From: Rhodocyclales bacterium
Lineage (GTDB): Bacteria > Pseudomonadota > Gammaproteobacteria > Burkholderiales > Rhodocyclaceae
Reading direction: 5' to 3'
Assembly (NCBI GenBank): GCA_003105015.1
Contig: PQAF01000027.1
Span: forward strand, 62,001-126,000
DNA: 64,000 nucleotides
This document shows, one piece after another, positions 1 through 8,238 of the stretch; position 1 is the first letter of the stretch, and each line of letters begins with the position of its first letter. Both the position numbers and the translations under genes were made by a program. Under the pieces are notes generated by a model. That model made no database searches, was not told where the DNA came from, and was given only the letters and a program-made list of their open reading frames with translations.

Positions 1-76
1 GCGCGACCAGCGTTTCCACCAGCGCCTCGCTCGGCGTCATGCGCCGGCATGAAGAACCGCTTTGGCTGTCTGCCAT
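1..76 (-). CDS. Start of a thiamine-diphosphate enzyme gene (partial), Xsc-like
   Basis: Reading leftward from an ATG at 76 gives an open frame of 25 codons to the window edge, with a very good ribosome site (AAGGAGGGGGC) just before the start. The visible residues end in MTPSEALVETLVA, which resembles the N-terminus of thiamine-diphosphate enzymes such as sulfoacetaldehyde acetyltransferase. From memory, those begin with a similar MTPSEAFVET motif. The gene is divergent from the IclR regulator with only 89 bp between the two starts, so it is the likely target of that regulator. That a gene starts here is fairly sure; the enzyme family is tentative because so little of it is visible. Confidence 0.55.
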   Translation of the reverse strand, partial: MADSQSGSSCRRMTPSEALVETLVA

Positions 77-165
77 GCCCCCTCCTTGGTCTTGTTATTG
101 GAGAATCATTGCACAACGCCATTTTTATGGCAATAATGAGACTTTATGTTTCATTTTATAAAAAT
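77..165. promoter_or_regulatory. Divergent promoter region with small palindrome (118-131)
   Basis: This 89-bp gap separates the leftward TPP-enzyme start from the rightward IclR gene. It is strikingly AT-rich for this genome. GCCAT-TTTT-ATGGC at 118-131 is a perfect 5-bp inverted repeat and a reasonable operator candidate for an IclR dimer. TTTATAAA at 155-162 lies too close to the IclR ATG to be its -10 box, and TATGTT near 145-150 is an alternative. The operator role is inferred from position only. Confidence 0.45.
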
Positions 166-936
166 ATGCCCAACATTGACGACCAGCAGCACGCCTCGGC
201 CACCTTGCGCGCCATTGCCATCCTCGAAGCCATCGCCGGCGCCGACGGGCCGCTCGGGCTGGTCGAGCTCATGCAGGCGACCGGGCTGCCGAAGCCGACC
301 GTGCACCGCATCGTCAGCCTGCTGGAAGGCGCCGCGCTGCTGGTGCGCGAGGCCGAAGGCAAGCGCTATGCGCCCGGCCCGCGCCTCGCCTCCCTGGCGT
401 TGTCTTCGCTCACCCACACGGCCTGGCGTGCGCCGCGCCACGCCATCCTCAAGGCACTGGTCGACGAGATCGGCGAAACCTGCAACCTGACCCTGCTCGA
501 CGGCACCGAGGTGGTCTATCTCGACCGCGTCGAGGCCGCCTGGCCGCTGCGCCTGCATTTCCAGACCGGCTCGCGCGTGCCGGCGCACTGCAGCGCCAGC
601 GGCAAGCTGCTGCTGTCCCTGCTGCCGGCGCGCGAACGGCGGCGCATCCTCGACACCCTGCCCTACTCGTTTCACACCGCCAACACCATCACCCGGCGGC
701 GCGACCTGGAAGAGGCGCTGAAGAAGATCCGCCGCGAGCGCCTGAGCACCGACAACGAGGAATACCTCGACGGCACGGTGTGCGTCGCCGTGCCGGTGGA
801 AAGCAAGTCACGCCAGGTGGCTGCGGCGCTGGCCGTGCATGCGCCGGTGACGCGCATGACGCTCGCCCAGGCCCTGGGGTGCGTGCCGGCCCTGCGGCGG
901 GCGGCGGCCCGGCTGGCCGACTCCTTTCCGGAATAG
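166..936 (+). CDS. IclR-family transcriptional regulator
   Basis: A 256-residue protein with the IclR layout. An N-terminal winged helix-turn-helix spans about residues 14-75, with the recognition segment around GLPKPTVHRIVSLLE. A C-terminal GAF-like effector domain follows, with the family-typical stretches around HCSASGKLLL and DNEEYLDGTVCVAVPV. I chose the ATG at 166 because the protein then begins just before the HTH; in-frame ATGs further upstream would add about 40 residues with no family match and would run through the promoter. IclR proteins commonly control a neighbouring catabolic operon and bind an aromatic or organic acid. Here the divergent TPP enzyme or the following SDR are the obvious targets. 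The ligand cannot be read from the sequence. Confidence 0.9.
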   Translation: MPNIDDQQHASATLRAIAILEAIAGADGPLGLVELMQATGLPKPTVHRIVSLLEGAALLVREAEGKRYAPGPRLASLALSSLTHTAWRAPRHAILKALVDEIGETCNLTLLDGTEVVYLDRVEAAWPLRLHFQTGSRVPAHCSASGKLLLSLLPARERRRILDTLPYSFHTANTITRRRDLEEALKKIRRERLSTDNEEYLDGTVCVAVPVESKSRQVAAALAVHAPVTRMTLAQALGCVPALRRAAARLADSFPE

Positions 937-1025
937 CGCAATCGCCATTCCTTGCGTCCGGTCAAGCCGGTCGCTTTTTCTGCGGGCATAGAATAGGCGC
1001 AGGAACGACAACCAAGGGGAGCACT

Positions 1026-1796
1026 ATGGGACGCGTACAGGACAAGGTGGCGCTCGTCACGGGGGCCGCGCAGGGCATCGGCCGCGCCACGGCGCTGCTG
1101 CTGGCGCGCGAGGGCGCCGCGGTGGCGGTGGCCGACGTGAACGCCAAGGCCGCCGAGGCCGTCGCCGAGCAGATCCGCGCCGCCGGCGGCAAGGCCCGCG
1201 CCTGGACGCTCGATGTGTCGAAGGAGGCGGAAGTGGCCGCCGCCATCGCCGGAGTGGGCGAGGAATTCGGCCGCCTCGACATCCTGGTGAACAACGCCGG
1301 CATCTCCGGCGCCAACGGCACCGCCGAGGAAATCACCGAGGCGGAATGGGACAAGGTGATGAACACCAATGCCAAGAGCGTGTTCCTCTGCACCAAGCAT
1401 GCCGTGCCGCTGATGCGCCGCGCCGGCGGCGGCAGCATCGTCAACCTCTCCTCGGTCTACGGCATCGTCGGCTCGCACAACGTCGCCGCCTACCACGCCT
1501 CGAAGGGGGCCATCCGCATCATGAGCAAGACCGACGCGCTGGCCTTCGCCGAGGACCGCATCCGCGTCAATTCCGTGCACCCCGGCTTCATCTGGACGCC
1601 GATGCTGGAAGCCGGCGCCCAGGTGCCCGGCGTCGCGCCGGAAGCGGTGCATGCCGCCATGGCCAAGCTGCACCCGCTCGGCACGCTGGGCGAGCCGGAC
1701 GACGTCGCCCACGGCATCCTCTACCTCGCCTCGGACGAGGCCAAGTTCGTCACCGGCAGCGAGCTGGTGATCGACGGCGGCTACACGGCGCGCTAG
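1026..1796 (+). CDS. Short-chain dehydrogenase/reductase (SDR, classical)
   Basis: A 256-residue classical SDR. It has the NAD(P)-binding motif TGAAQGIG at residues 13-20, the NNAG motif near 89, a catalytic Ser near 142, and Tyr156-X3-Lys160 in YHASK. A purine-rich site (AAGGGGA) lies just before the ATG. An acidic residue after the second beta strand (ADVN) suggests NAD rather than NADP. The overall sequence resembles secondary-alcohol and hydroxysteroid dehydrogenases, but the substrate cannot be assigned. It follows the IclR gene by 89 bp on the same strand and could be part of its regulon. Confidence 0.9.
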   Translation: MGRVQDKVALVTGAAQGIGRATALLLAREGAAVAVADVNAKAAEAVAEQIRAAGGKARAWTLDVSKEAEVAAAIAGVGEEFGRLDILVNNAGISGANGTAEEITEAEWDKVMNTNAKSVFLCTKHAVPLMRRAGGGSIVNLSSVYGIVGSHNVAAYHASKGAIRIMSKTDALAFAEDRIRVNSVHPGFIWTPMLEAGAQVPGVAPEAVHAAMAKLHPLGTLGEPDDVAHGILYLASDEAKFVTGSELVIDGGYTAR

Positions 1797-1856
1797 CGAA
1801 ACCCGATCAAATACACCCCGCATCCGCTTGATCGCATTGGCATGTTGCTGGTAAAT

Positions 1857-1870
1857 TGACTGGCCAGTCA
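1857..1870. promoter_or_regulatory. 14-bp perfect palindrome, TetR-type operator candidate
   Basis: TGACTGGCCAGTCA is a perfect 14-bp palindrome. It overlaps TTGACT (1856-1861), which could serve as a -35 box for the histidine kinase gene. It sits inside a wider inverted repeat, TGTTGCTG / CAGCAATAACA (1843-1879). Operators of this TGAC...GTCA form are common for TetR-family repressors, but no TetR gene is in the window. Confidence 0.4.
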
Positions 1871-1994
1871 GCAATAACAACAAACAAGCCCTCCGCAGAA
1901 GAGGGTCGGAAAGGCCGGGACCCCGCCTAGTTATTCCAATTCGGCAGTCATCCGGTATCCCGACGACCATGCGTCGCGGGCAGGGGGAGGATTC
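1871..1994 (+). other. Structured 5' leader of the histidine kinase gene
   Basis: This gap could form several hairpins. CCCTC/GAGGG encloses a 7-nt loop near 1889-1905 and competes for the same G run with GGGTC/GACCC around 1903-1923. CGACG/CGTCG (1961-1976) lies a few bases before the GGGGGAGGA ribosome site. Parts resemble the c-di-GMP-I riboswitch (GGAAAGGCC, CGGCAGTCA), but the expected outer GGC...GCC helix is missing. I therefore call it only a structured leader. Confidence 0.3.
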
Positions 1995-3692
1995 ATGTCG
2001 GACGGCGATGGGAATGCGATCGATCCGGCGCAGGCGGCCGTCTGGGAGGCCCTCAAGCGCCGCGATGCGATCCTGCAGGCGGTCAGCTATGCCGCCGAGC
2101 GATTCCTCGGCAGCGAGCCGCTCGAAGCCGTGCTCACGGACGTGCTCGAACGCCTCGGCAAGGCGGCGGGGACGAGCGGCGCCACCGTGCTCGAGTTCGT
2201 CGACGATGCCGAACAGGGCGCCAGCCTGGTGCCGCGCTACTCCTGGACCGCCGCCGGCGTCGAGTCGGTCTTCGAGTATGCCGGGGAGGGATTCGCCTAC
2301 GCCGGCTCGGATTTCGAGCATTTGTACACGCACCTCGAATCGGGCAATCCGCTCGTGGCGCACAGCGAAGACATTCCCCCCGGCCTGCGGGCGCTGCTGC
2401 CGAGCGAGATTCGCGCATTGGCCGTGCTGCCGATCTTCGCCGGAAGGCAGATCGTCGGCGTCATCGCCGTATCCCAGCGCGGGCACCAGCGCGAATGGGC
2501 CGAATCCGAACTCGGCGCCCTGAAGACGGCAGCGACCGTGATCGGCGCCGCCCTCGAGCGCAACCGCACGCGGCGGGCAGTGCGCAAGCGCGACGAGCTG
2601 CTGCGGCTGATCGTCGACAACGCCCCCCTGATGGTCGCCTATTACGACAATGAAATGCGCTGCCGCTTCGCCAACCGGCGCTACTCGGACTATTTCGGCT
2701 GCCAGGAACGCCCCATCATCGGCAAATCCCTCGCCGAAGTCATCGGCGCAGAGGCGTTTCGCATCGCCCATCCCTATTGGCAGCGCGCCTATGCCGGCGA
2801 ACAAGTCGTCTTCGAGCGCGCCCACCCCGGCAAGGACGGCCTGCTCCAGTACCTCGAAGTCCGCGCCGTGCCCCATCACGCCGAATCCGGGGAGGTTGCC
2901 GGCTGCTACGCGATCCTCTCCGACATCACGGAACGGCGGCGAAGCGAGGCCGCCCTGCGCCAGGCGCACGACCATCTGGAGGAAAAGGTGCGGGAACGCA
3001 CCGAGGAACTGGCCGTGTTGAACCGGGAACTCGAGGCCTACAGCTATTCGGTCTCGCATGACCTGCGTGCGCCGCTGCGCGCCATCGACGGCTTCTCGCA
3101 CCTGCTGGCGGAAAGGCTGGCAGACCAGCTCGATGCGGAATCCTCGGAATATCTCGGCAGGGTGCGCACCGCCGTCCAGCGCATGTCCGGCCTGATCGAC
3201 GATCTCCTGGAACTGGGGCGCGTCTCGCGCAAGGAAATCGTACGGCAGGAAGTCGATCTCTCGCAGTGCGCCCGGGAAATCATCGAGGAGCTGGCCGCCC
3301 GGCACGACGCGCGCCGGGTCGATTGCGCGGTCGAGGAAGGCATTCGCGCTTCGGGCGACCCCCAGCTGCTGCGCACGGCGCTGCAGAACCTGCTCGAGAA
3401 CGCCTGGAAGTACACCTCGAAGACGGCCGCGGCACGCATCGAATTCTCGGCCACGCGCGCCCCGGCCGGCAGGATGACCTATCGGGTCAGCGACAATGGG
3501 GCAGGCTTCGACATGTGCTACGCGGAGAAGCTGTTCCAGCCCTTCCAGCGCCTGCACAATCCGCGCGAATTCGAAGGCAGCGGCATCGGCCTCGCCACCG
3601 TTGCCCGCATCGTTCGCCGCCATGGCGGCGACATCGGCGCCGACGGCGAGGTGGGCCGCGGCGCGACATTCTGGTTCTCCCTGCCGGCCTGA
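1995..3692 (+). CDS. Cytoplasmic sensor histidine kinase (GAF-PAS-HisKA-HATPase)
   Basis: A 565-residue kinase with no membrane segment. A GAF-like domain covers about residues 25-195, followed by a PAS domain (about 205-320, ending in the typical CYAILSDITERRR) and a coiled-coil linker. The HisKA phosphoacceptor is in SVSHDLRAPLRAIDGF near residue 355. The ATPase domain shows an N box (LQNLLENAWKYT), a G1 box (DNGAGFD) and a G2 box (GSGIGLA). A strong GGGGGAGGA precedes the ATG. No response regulator is adjacent, so the kinase is an orphan. Its catalytic half resembles the kinase at 51163-53076. The signal it senses is unknown. Confidence 0.93.
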   Translation: MSDGDGNAIDPAQAAVWEALKRRDAILQAVSYAAERFLGSEPLEAVLTDVLERLGKAAGTSGATVLEFVDDAEQGASLVPRYSWTAAGVESVFEYAGEGFAYAGSDFEHLYTHLESGNPLVAHSEDIPPGLRALLPSEIRALAVLPIFAGRQIVGVIAVSQRGHQREWAESELGALKTAATVIGAALERNRTRRAVRKRDELLRLIVDNAPLMVAYYDNEMRCRFANRRYSDYFGCQERPIIGKSLAEVIGAEAFRIAHPYWQRAYAGEQVVFERAHPGKDGLLQYLEVRAVPHHAESGEVAGCYAILSDITERRRSEAALRQAHDHLEEKVRERTEELAVLNRELEAYSYSVSHDLRAPLRAIDGFSHLLAERLADQLDAESSEYLGRVRTAVQRMSGLIDDLLELGRVSRKEIVRQEVDLSQCAREIIEELAARHDARRVDCAVEEGIRASGDPQLLRTALQNLLENAWKYTSKTAAARIEFSATRAPAGRMTYRVSDNGAGFDMCYAEKLFQPFQRLHNPREFEGSGIGLATVARIVRRHGGDIGADGEVGRGATFWFSLPA

Positions 3693-3707
3693 GGAACCCG
3701 GCGGTCG

Positions 3708-4589
3708 TCACGGCCTGCCGCTGCGCAGCCGTTCCCCTGCCGCCCGTTCGGCCCGGTCGCCCCTGCCGTTGAGCAGCCGCTGCAGCACCGGCTCGCTGGC
3801 GCGGGGATGGCCGGCGACGAGCAGGCGGATCTCCGCCGAACCGTCCGAGGCCAGCACGTCCAGCGCGGTCGGCGGCGCATTCCGATTGCGCGCCACCGCC
3901 AGACGCACGCTTTCCACCCGGTCGAAGGCTAGGCGGCTGAGCGCATCGTCGCTCTGCCGCAACGATTCCGCCGCCGCCTCGCGCACGACAGGATGCCGGT
4001 CTCCGGCCATTCTTTCCAGCAGTTCCTGCGGCAGGTCGCCGCGCCGCGCCAGGGCGGCCCGCACTTCAGGATCGCGGTCGCGCAGCAGCAGCGCGAAGCC
4101 TTCCGCGTTGAGCGCGCCGCGCTCGGCGGCGGCACGGCGCGCAACGGCATCGGCCGCCTTCAGATCGTCGGCCGATCGCAGCGGGGTGCACGCCACGCCC
4201 GGCGGGCAGCTGCCGTCGCGCGCGGCCGGCGAATCGGCCTGTTCCTGCAGGATACGCTGCACGCCGCTGCTCTCGGCGTAATGCAGCAGCCCGGCCGCCA
4301 GGAAAGTCAGTCCCACCACTACGGCGTGCGCATTCGTGCCGAGGCCCAGCATCCGGCCCAAGCTCGCCCGCAGCAGCCAGAAAGCCAGTTGCGCCGCGGT
4401 AAAGGCGGCGATGAAATAGATCGGCAGTACGGCCAGCAGGCGCCCGCCGATGTCGCCGCCGGCGACACCGAGCACGAGGACGACGTTGGCCAGGCCGATC
4501 GTGGCGGCGACGGCCAGCGAGGCGACGATGCTGGCCGAGAGGGGCCAGGCGTCGGGCTTCCTGTCGGCAGGGGCGGGCGGGCGTGTCAT
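3708..4589 (-). CDS. Membrane protein with HEAT/LRV-like helical repeats
   Basis: A 293-residue protein. Its N-terminal part holds about three hydrophobic segments (around residues 17-40, 46-70 and 85-103). The C-terminal half is a series of about five 24-residue units of the form DxDPEVRxALARxxxLPxELLERLA, typical of leucine-rich-repeat-variant or HEAT-like solenoids. Such repeats usually bind protein partners. It converges on the kinase gene (15 bp apart) and is divergent from the MFS gene. I do not recognise the specific family. One copy of the recurrent 10-mer GACTGACTTT lies in it (4303-4312). Confidence 0.75.
   Translation of the reverse strand: MTRPPAPADRKPDAWPLSASIVASLAVAATIGLANVVLVLGVAGGDIGGRLLAVLPIYFIAAFTAAQLAFWLLRASLGRMLGLGTNAHAVVVGLTFLAAGLLHYAESSGVQRILQEQADSPAARDGSCPPGVACTPLRSADDLKAADAVARRAAAERGALNAEGFALLLRDRDPEVRAALARRGDLPQELLERMAGDRHPVVREAAAESLRQSDDALSRLAFDRVESVRLAVARNRNAPPTALDVLASDGSAEIRLLVAGHPRASEPVLQRLLNGRGDRAERAAGERLRSGRP
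4303..4312 (-). repeat. GACTGACTTT copy in the repeat-protein gene
   Basis: Exact copy on the minus strand, in sense with the host gene. It encodes part of a membrane segment (VGLTFLAAG) through the codons GGA-CTG-ACT-TTC. The surroundings read GGGACTGACTTTCC. Confidence 0.8.
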
Positions 4590-4619
4590 GGGGATTGAGG
4601 CATTATACTTTCCGCTTCC

Positions 4620-5852
4620 ATGAGCGCCCCGACCAACGACTCCGGCCTGCGCATCGTCGCCCTGCTCTGCGCGGCCGAGGTGCTCAGCATGACGGGCTTC
4701 TCGACCTACCCGGCCCTGCTCGCCCCGCTGCGCGAGGCCTGGGGCATGAGCGGCGCCGAGGCCGGCTTCATCGGCGGCGTCTTCTTCGCCGGCTACATGG
4801 CGGCGGTGCCGCTGCTCTCGGCCCTCACCGACCGCGTCGACGCGCGGCGCGTCTACTTCTTCTCGACCCTGCTGGCCATCGCCGGCACGCTCGGCTTCGG
4901 CCTCTTCGCCCAGGGAGTGGCGAGCGGCGCCCTGTTCCAGGCCATCGCCGGTGCGGGACTGGCCGGCACCTACATGCCCGGCCTGAAGGCGCTCACCGAC
5001 CGCGTCGGCGGCCCGTTGCAGAGCCGCTTCATCGCCTTCTACACCTCGACCTTCGGCATCGGCGCCAGCGTCTCGCTGCTGCTGGCCGGCATCATCGAAC
5101 CGGCGCTCGACTGGCGCTGGGCCTTCATCCTCTGCGGCGCCGGGCCGCTGGCGGCGGGGCTGCTGGTGCTGCGCGCGCTCGAACCGATGACGCCGGAGCC
5201 CCACCCCCATGCCCAGGCCCCGTCCGCGCTGCTCGATCCGCGCCCGGTGCTGCGCGACCGCGCCGTGCTCGGCTACGTGCTGGGCTACGCCGCCCACTGC
5301 TGGGAACTGTTCGGCCTGCGTTCCTGGCTGGTGGCCTTCATCGCCTTCGCCTATGCCCTTTCGCCGCATGCGGACATTCCCTGGGGACCGGCGGCGGCGG
5401 CCGCGGCCATCAACCTGCTCGGCATCCCCGCCAGCATCCTCGGCAACGAGATCGCCGCCCGCGTCGGCCGGCGCCGCTACATCGTCACGGTGATGGCCTG
5501 CTCGGCCGTGCTGGCCTGGGCGGCGGGCTTCTCCGCCCCCATCGCCTGGTGGCTGACCCTGCTCCTGCTATCGCTGCACTTCGTCGCCGTGATGGGGGAT
5601 TCGGCCGCGCTGACGGCCGGCCTGGTGGCGGCCACCCCGGCCGGGAAACGCGGCGGCGCGATGGCGGTCTACTCGTTCCTGGGCTTCGGCGCCGGCTTCC
5701 TCGGCCCGCTCGTCTTCGGCCTGGTGCTCGACGGCATGGGCGGCAAGGACGATGCGGCGGCCTGGGGCTTCGCCTTCGGCAGCCTCGGGCTGGCCTGTGC
5801 CTGCGGCCCGCTGGCGGTCTGGTTTACCAACAGAAAGGAAGACAAAACATGA
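4620..5852 (+). CDS. Major facilitator superfamily transporter
   Basis: A 410-residue, 12-helix MFS permease. The conserved loop after helix 2 appears as [13 protein letters not shown], and the second half repeats the arrangement ([11 protein letters not shown]). Length and hydrophobicity are normal for the superfamily. The substrate is not evident. The stop codon overlaps the msrB start (ATGA), so the two are co-transcribed. The start lies 30 bp from the divergent repeat-protein gene. Confidence 0.85.
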   Translation: MSAPTNDSGLRIVALLCAAEVLSMTGFSTYPALLAPLREAWGMSGAEAGFIGGVFFAGYMAAVPLLSALTDRVDARRVYFFSTLLAIAGTLGFGLFAQGVASGALFQAIAGAGLAGTYMPGLKALTDRVGGPLQSRFIAFYTSTFGIGASVSLLLAGIIEPALDWRWAFILCGAGPLAAGLLVLRALEPMTPEPHPHAQAPSALLDPRPVLRDRAVLGYVLGYAAHCWELFGLRSWLVAFIAFAYALSPHADIPWGPAAAAAAINLLGIPASILGNEIAARVGRRRYIVTVMACSAVLAWAAGFSAPIAWWLTLLLLSLHFVAVMGDSAALTAGLVAATPAGKRGGAMAVYSFLGFGAGFLGPLVFGLVLDGMGGKDDAAAWGFAFGSLGLACACGPLAVWFTNRKEDKT

Positions 5853-6232
5853 AAACCGAGAAGGAATGGCGCGAGCAACTCACCCCCGAGCAATACCGTA
5901 TCGCCCGCGAGAAAGGCACCGAGCGCGCCTTCACCGGCGAATACTGGGATTGCCACCAGAAGGGCATCTATCGCTGCATCTGCTGCGGCGCCGAGCTGTT
6001 CGATTCCGCGCACAAGTTCGATTCGGGCAGCGGCTGGCCCAGCTTCTGGCGCCCGGCCGAGCCCGCCAACATCGCCACCGCCGAGGACGGCAGCCACTTC
6101 ATGCGGCGCACCGAGGCGCTGTGCAGCCGCTGCGGCGCCCACCTCGGCCATGTCTTTCCGGACGGGCCGGCGCCGACGGGCCTGCGCTACTGCATCAACT
6201 CGGCCTCGCTCAAGCTGGAGAAGAAGGACTGA
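5849..6232 (+). CDS. msrB: Peptide-methionine (R)-S-oxide reductase MsrB
   Basis: A 127-residue protein of full MsrB length. It reduces methionine-R-sulfoxide in proteins. Two CxxC pairs for zinc are visible (CICC near 43-46 and CSRC near 92-95). The block [13 protein letters not shown] and the catalytic cysteine in RYCINSASL (Cys115) are family hallmarks. The start overlaps the MFS stop by 4 bp. There is no signal peptide, so it is the cytoplasmic form. Confidence 0.96.
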   Translation: MKTEKEWREQLTPEQYRIAREKGTERAFTGEYWDCHQKGIYRCICCGAELFDSAHKFDSGSGWPSFWRPAEPANIATAEDGSHFMRRTEALCSRCGAHLGHVFPDGPAPTGLRYCINSASLKLEKKD

Positions 6233-6249
6233 CGGTATAATCCTGCCCC

Positions 6250-6783
6250 ATGAAATTCCTCTTCGACCTCTTTCCGGTCATCCTGTTTTTCATCGCCTTC
6301 AAGGTTTCCGGCATCTACGTCGCAACGGGTGTGGCCATCGTCGCCACCTTCGCCCAGATCGGCTGGCTGCTGGCGCGCGGCCGCAAGGTCGACACCATGC
6401 TGTGGGTCAGCCTCGCCATCATCGTGCTCTTCGGCGGCGCCACGCTGTGGCTGCAGGACGAGACCTTCATCAAGTGGAAGCCGACCGTGCTCTACTGGCT
6501 GTTCGGCGCCGTGCTGGCGGGCGCCACGCTGATCTTCCGCAGGAACCTCATCCGCAAGCTGATGGAGGAGCAGATCTCCCTGCCCGAGCGGGTCTGGGGC
6601 CAGCTCAACGCCAGCTGGATCGGCTTCTTCGCCTTCATGGGTGCGGCCAACCTGTTCGTCGCCTACAGCTTTCCCACCGACACCTGGGTGAACTTCAAGC
6701 TGTTCGGCGGCATGGGCCTGATGCTCGCCTTCGTCGTCGGCCAGAGCCTGCTGCTCGCCAAGCACATCGAGGAGAAGAAATAG
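6250..6783 (+). CDS. yciB: Inner membrane septation protein A family (YciB)
   Basis: A 177-residue protein with five to six membrane helices. It begins [18 protein letters not shown], the family signature, and contains [21 protein letters not shown]. YciB proteins affect cell-envelope synthesis and division in enterobacteria. The stop codon overlaps the GTG of the next gene by one base (TAGTG). A yciB-yciI-bolA-foldase order is common in betaproteobacteria and supports all four assignments. Confidence 0.95.
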   Translation: MKFLFDLFPVILFFIAFKVSGIYVATGVAIVATFAQIGWLLARGRKVDTMLWVSLAIIVLFGGATLWLQDETFIKWKPTVLYWLFGAVLAGATLIFRRNLIRKLMEEQISLPERVWGQLNASWIGFFAFMGAANLFVAYSFPTDTWVNFKLFGGMGLMLAFVVGQSLLLAKHIEEKK

Positions 6784-7085
6784 TGCTGTATGCCATCCTC
6801 GGCGACGACGCCCCGGGCAGCCTGGGCAAGCGCCTCGCCGCGCGCCCGGCCCACCTCGAGCGCCTGAAGGAACTGCAGGATGCCGGCCGCCTGCTGCTGG
6901 CCGGACCTTGCCCGGCCATCGACGCGCCCGACCCCGGCCCGGCCGGCTTCGCCGGCAGCCTGATCGTCGCCGAGTTCGATTCGCTCGCCGAGGCGCAGGC
7001 CTGGGCGGCGGCCGATCCCTACGTCACCGAGGGCGTCTTCGCCCGCACCACGGTGCGGCCGTTCAGGAAGGTCCTCCCGGCGTGA
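6783..7085 (+). CDS. YciI-like protein
   Basis: A 100-residue protein of the YCII superfamily, small alpha/beta proteins related to ferredoxin-like folds. The family's His-Asp pair is seen in RPAHLERLKEL and AAADPYVTEGVF. The start is GTG at 6783, overlapping the yciB stop, and the stop overlaps the next GTG. The biochemical role of most single-domain YciI proteins is unknown; isomerase or hydrolase activity has been shown only for relatives. Confidence 0.88.
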   Translation: MLYAILGDDAPGSLGKRLAARPAHLERLKELQDAGRLLLAGPCPAIDAPDPGPAGFAGSLIVAEFDSLAEAQAWAAADPYVTEGVFARTTVRPFRKVLPA

Positions 7086-7348
7086 GCACCATCGATCTCA
7101 TGCGCGAGAAACTCGCCGCGCTGGACCCGCAGCGGCTGGAGATCCTCGACGACAGCGCGAAGCACGCCGGCCATGCCGGCGCCAAAAGCGGCGGCGGGCA
7201 CTACCGCCTGACCATCGTCTCGCCGCGCTTTGCCGGCTGCGGCACGATGCAGCGGCATCGCTTGATTTACGAGGCGTTAGGCCCCATGATGCGCGGGGAA
7301 ATCCATGCCCTCAGCATCAAGGCCCTGGCGCCGAACGAGATCGATTAA
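7082..7348 (+). CDS. BolA/IbaG family protein
   Basis: An 88-residue BolA-fold protein starting at GTG 7082 (GTGA overlap with yciI). The core HYRLTIVSPRFAGCGTMQRHRLIYEAL is typical, with the family's conserved His and the Cys-containing loop that can coordinate Fe-S with monothiol glutaredoxins. It ends in HALSIKALAPNE, a standard BolA C-terminus. It probably acts in iron-sulfur trafficking or stress response. It is shorter than E. coli BolA and nearer to IbaG in length. Confidence 0.92.
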   Translation: MSTIDLMREKLAALDPQRLEILDDSAKHAGHAGAKSGGGHYRLTIVSPRFAGCGTMQRHRLIYEALGPMMRGEIHALSIKALAPNEID

Positions 7349-7367
7349 CCCAACACAAGGAAAACAC

Positions 7368-8186
7368 ATGAAACGCACCCTCCCCCGCCTGACCGCCGTA
7401 CTGGTAACGGGCCTGCTCCTGCAAGCGCCGCTGCATGCACAGGACGCCAAGCCGGCGCCCAAGGCCTCCAAGCCGGGCGCCGTCGCTACCGTGAACGGCG
7501 TCGCCATTCCCGCCGCCCGCGCCGAGGCGCTGCTGCAGTCGCAACTGAACCAGGGCCAGCAGGATTCCGAGCAGTTGCGCACGGCCATCCGCAACGACCT
7601 GATCAATCGCGAAATGCTGTCGCAGGCGGCGAAGAAGAAGGGCTTCGACAAGAAGCCCGAGGTGAACGCGCAGTTCGAACTGGCCCGCCAGGGCATCCTG
7701 GTGAACGCCTACCTGCAGGATTTCGTCGCCTCCCATCCGGTGAAGGACGAGGCGGTCAAGAGCGAGTACGACAACATCGTCAAGGCGATGGGCGACAAGG
7801 AATACAAGGCGCGCCACATCCTGCTGGAGAAGGAGGACGAGGCCAAGGGCATCGTCACCCGCCTGCAGAAGGGCGAAAAATTCGAGGAACTGGCCAAGCA
7901 GTCGAAGGATCCGGGCAACAAGGACCGCGGCGGCGACCTCGGCTGGAGCCATCCCGCCGGCTACGTCAAGCCGTTTGCCGATGCGCTGGTCAAGCTGGAG
8001 AAGGGCAAGTTCTCCGCGGCGCCGGTGAAGACCGAATTCGGCTGGCACGTCATCCAGCTCGACGACATCCGCGACCTGAAGCACCCGCCGCTCGACGAAG
8101 TGAAGCCGCAGATCCAGCAGCGCCTGCAGCAGCAGGCCCTCGAGAAGCACATCGCCGAGCTGCGCGCCAAGACCAAGGTGGAATAA
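7368..8186 (+). CDS. Parvulin-type peptidyl-prolyl isomerase, periplasmic foldase
   Basis: A 272-residue protein with a signal peptide ending in APLHAQ (about residue 24). A SurA/PrsA-like N-terminal helical domain follows (about 38-140). A parvulin domain covers about 145-240, with ARHILL at its start, GGDLGW in the middle and FGWHVIQLDD at its end. It helps fold exported proteins in the periplasm. A ribosome site (AAGGAAAA) precedes the ATG, and a strong terminator follows. Confidence 0.93.
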   Translation: MKRTLPRLTAVLVTGLLLQAPLHAQDAKPAPKASKPGAVATVNGVAIPAARAEALLQSQLNQGQQDSEQLRTAIRNDLINREMLSQAAKKKGFDKKPEVNAQFELARQGILVNAYLQDFVASHPVKDEAVKSEYDNIVKAMGDKEYKARHILLEKEDEAKGIVTRLQKGEKFEELAKQSKDPGNKDRGGDLGWSHPAGYVKPFADALVKLEKGKFSAAPVKTEFGWHVIQLDDIRDLKHPPLDEVKPQIQQRLQQQALEKHIAELRAKTKVE

Positions 8187-8203
8187 GCCCGCCCGTTGCC
8201 ATT

Positions 8204-8233
8204 AAAATCGGCGCCACCGGCGCCGATTTTTTT
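8204..8233 (+). terminator. Rho-independent terminator after the foldase gene
   Basis: ATCGGCGCC, loop ACC, then GGCGCCGAT gives a perfect 9-bp stem followed by a run of seven T. Flanking A and T bases extend it further. It ends five bases before the ATG of the kinase gene. Confidence 0.93.
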
Positions 8234-8238
8234 CATCC

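Noticed and set aside
1871..1994. c-di-GMP-I riboswitch before the first kinase gene
   Set aside because: Only scattered matches (GGAAAGGCC, CGGCAGTCA); the GGC...GCC helix around the GNRA hairpin is missing.
672..3623. Very long minus-strand open frame (983 codons)
   Set aside because: It lies antisense to clear SDR and histidine-kinase genes and has no domain. Such frames are common in GC-rich DNA.
6228..6237. Further copy of the GACTGACTTT motif (GGACTGACGG)
   Set aside because: Only the first seven bases match, and they arise from GAC-TGA at a stop codon; similar partial matches at 10259 and 12212 were left out for the same reason.
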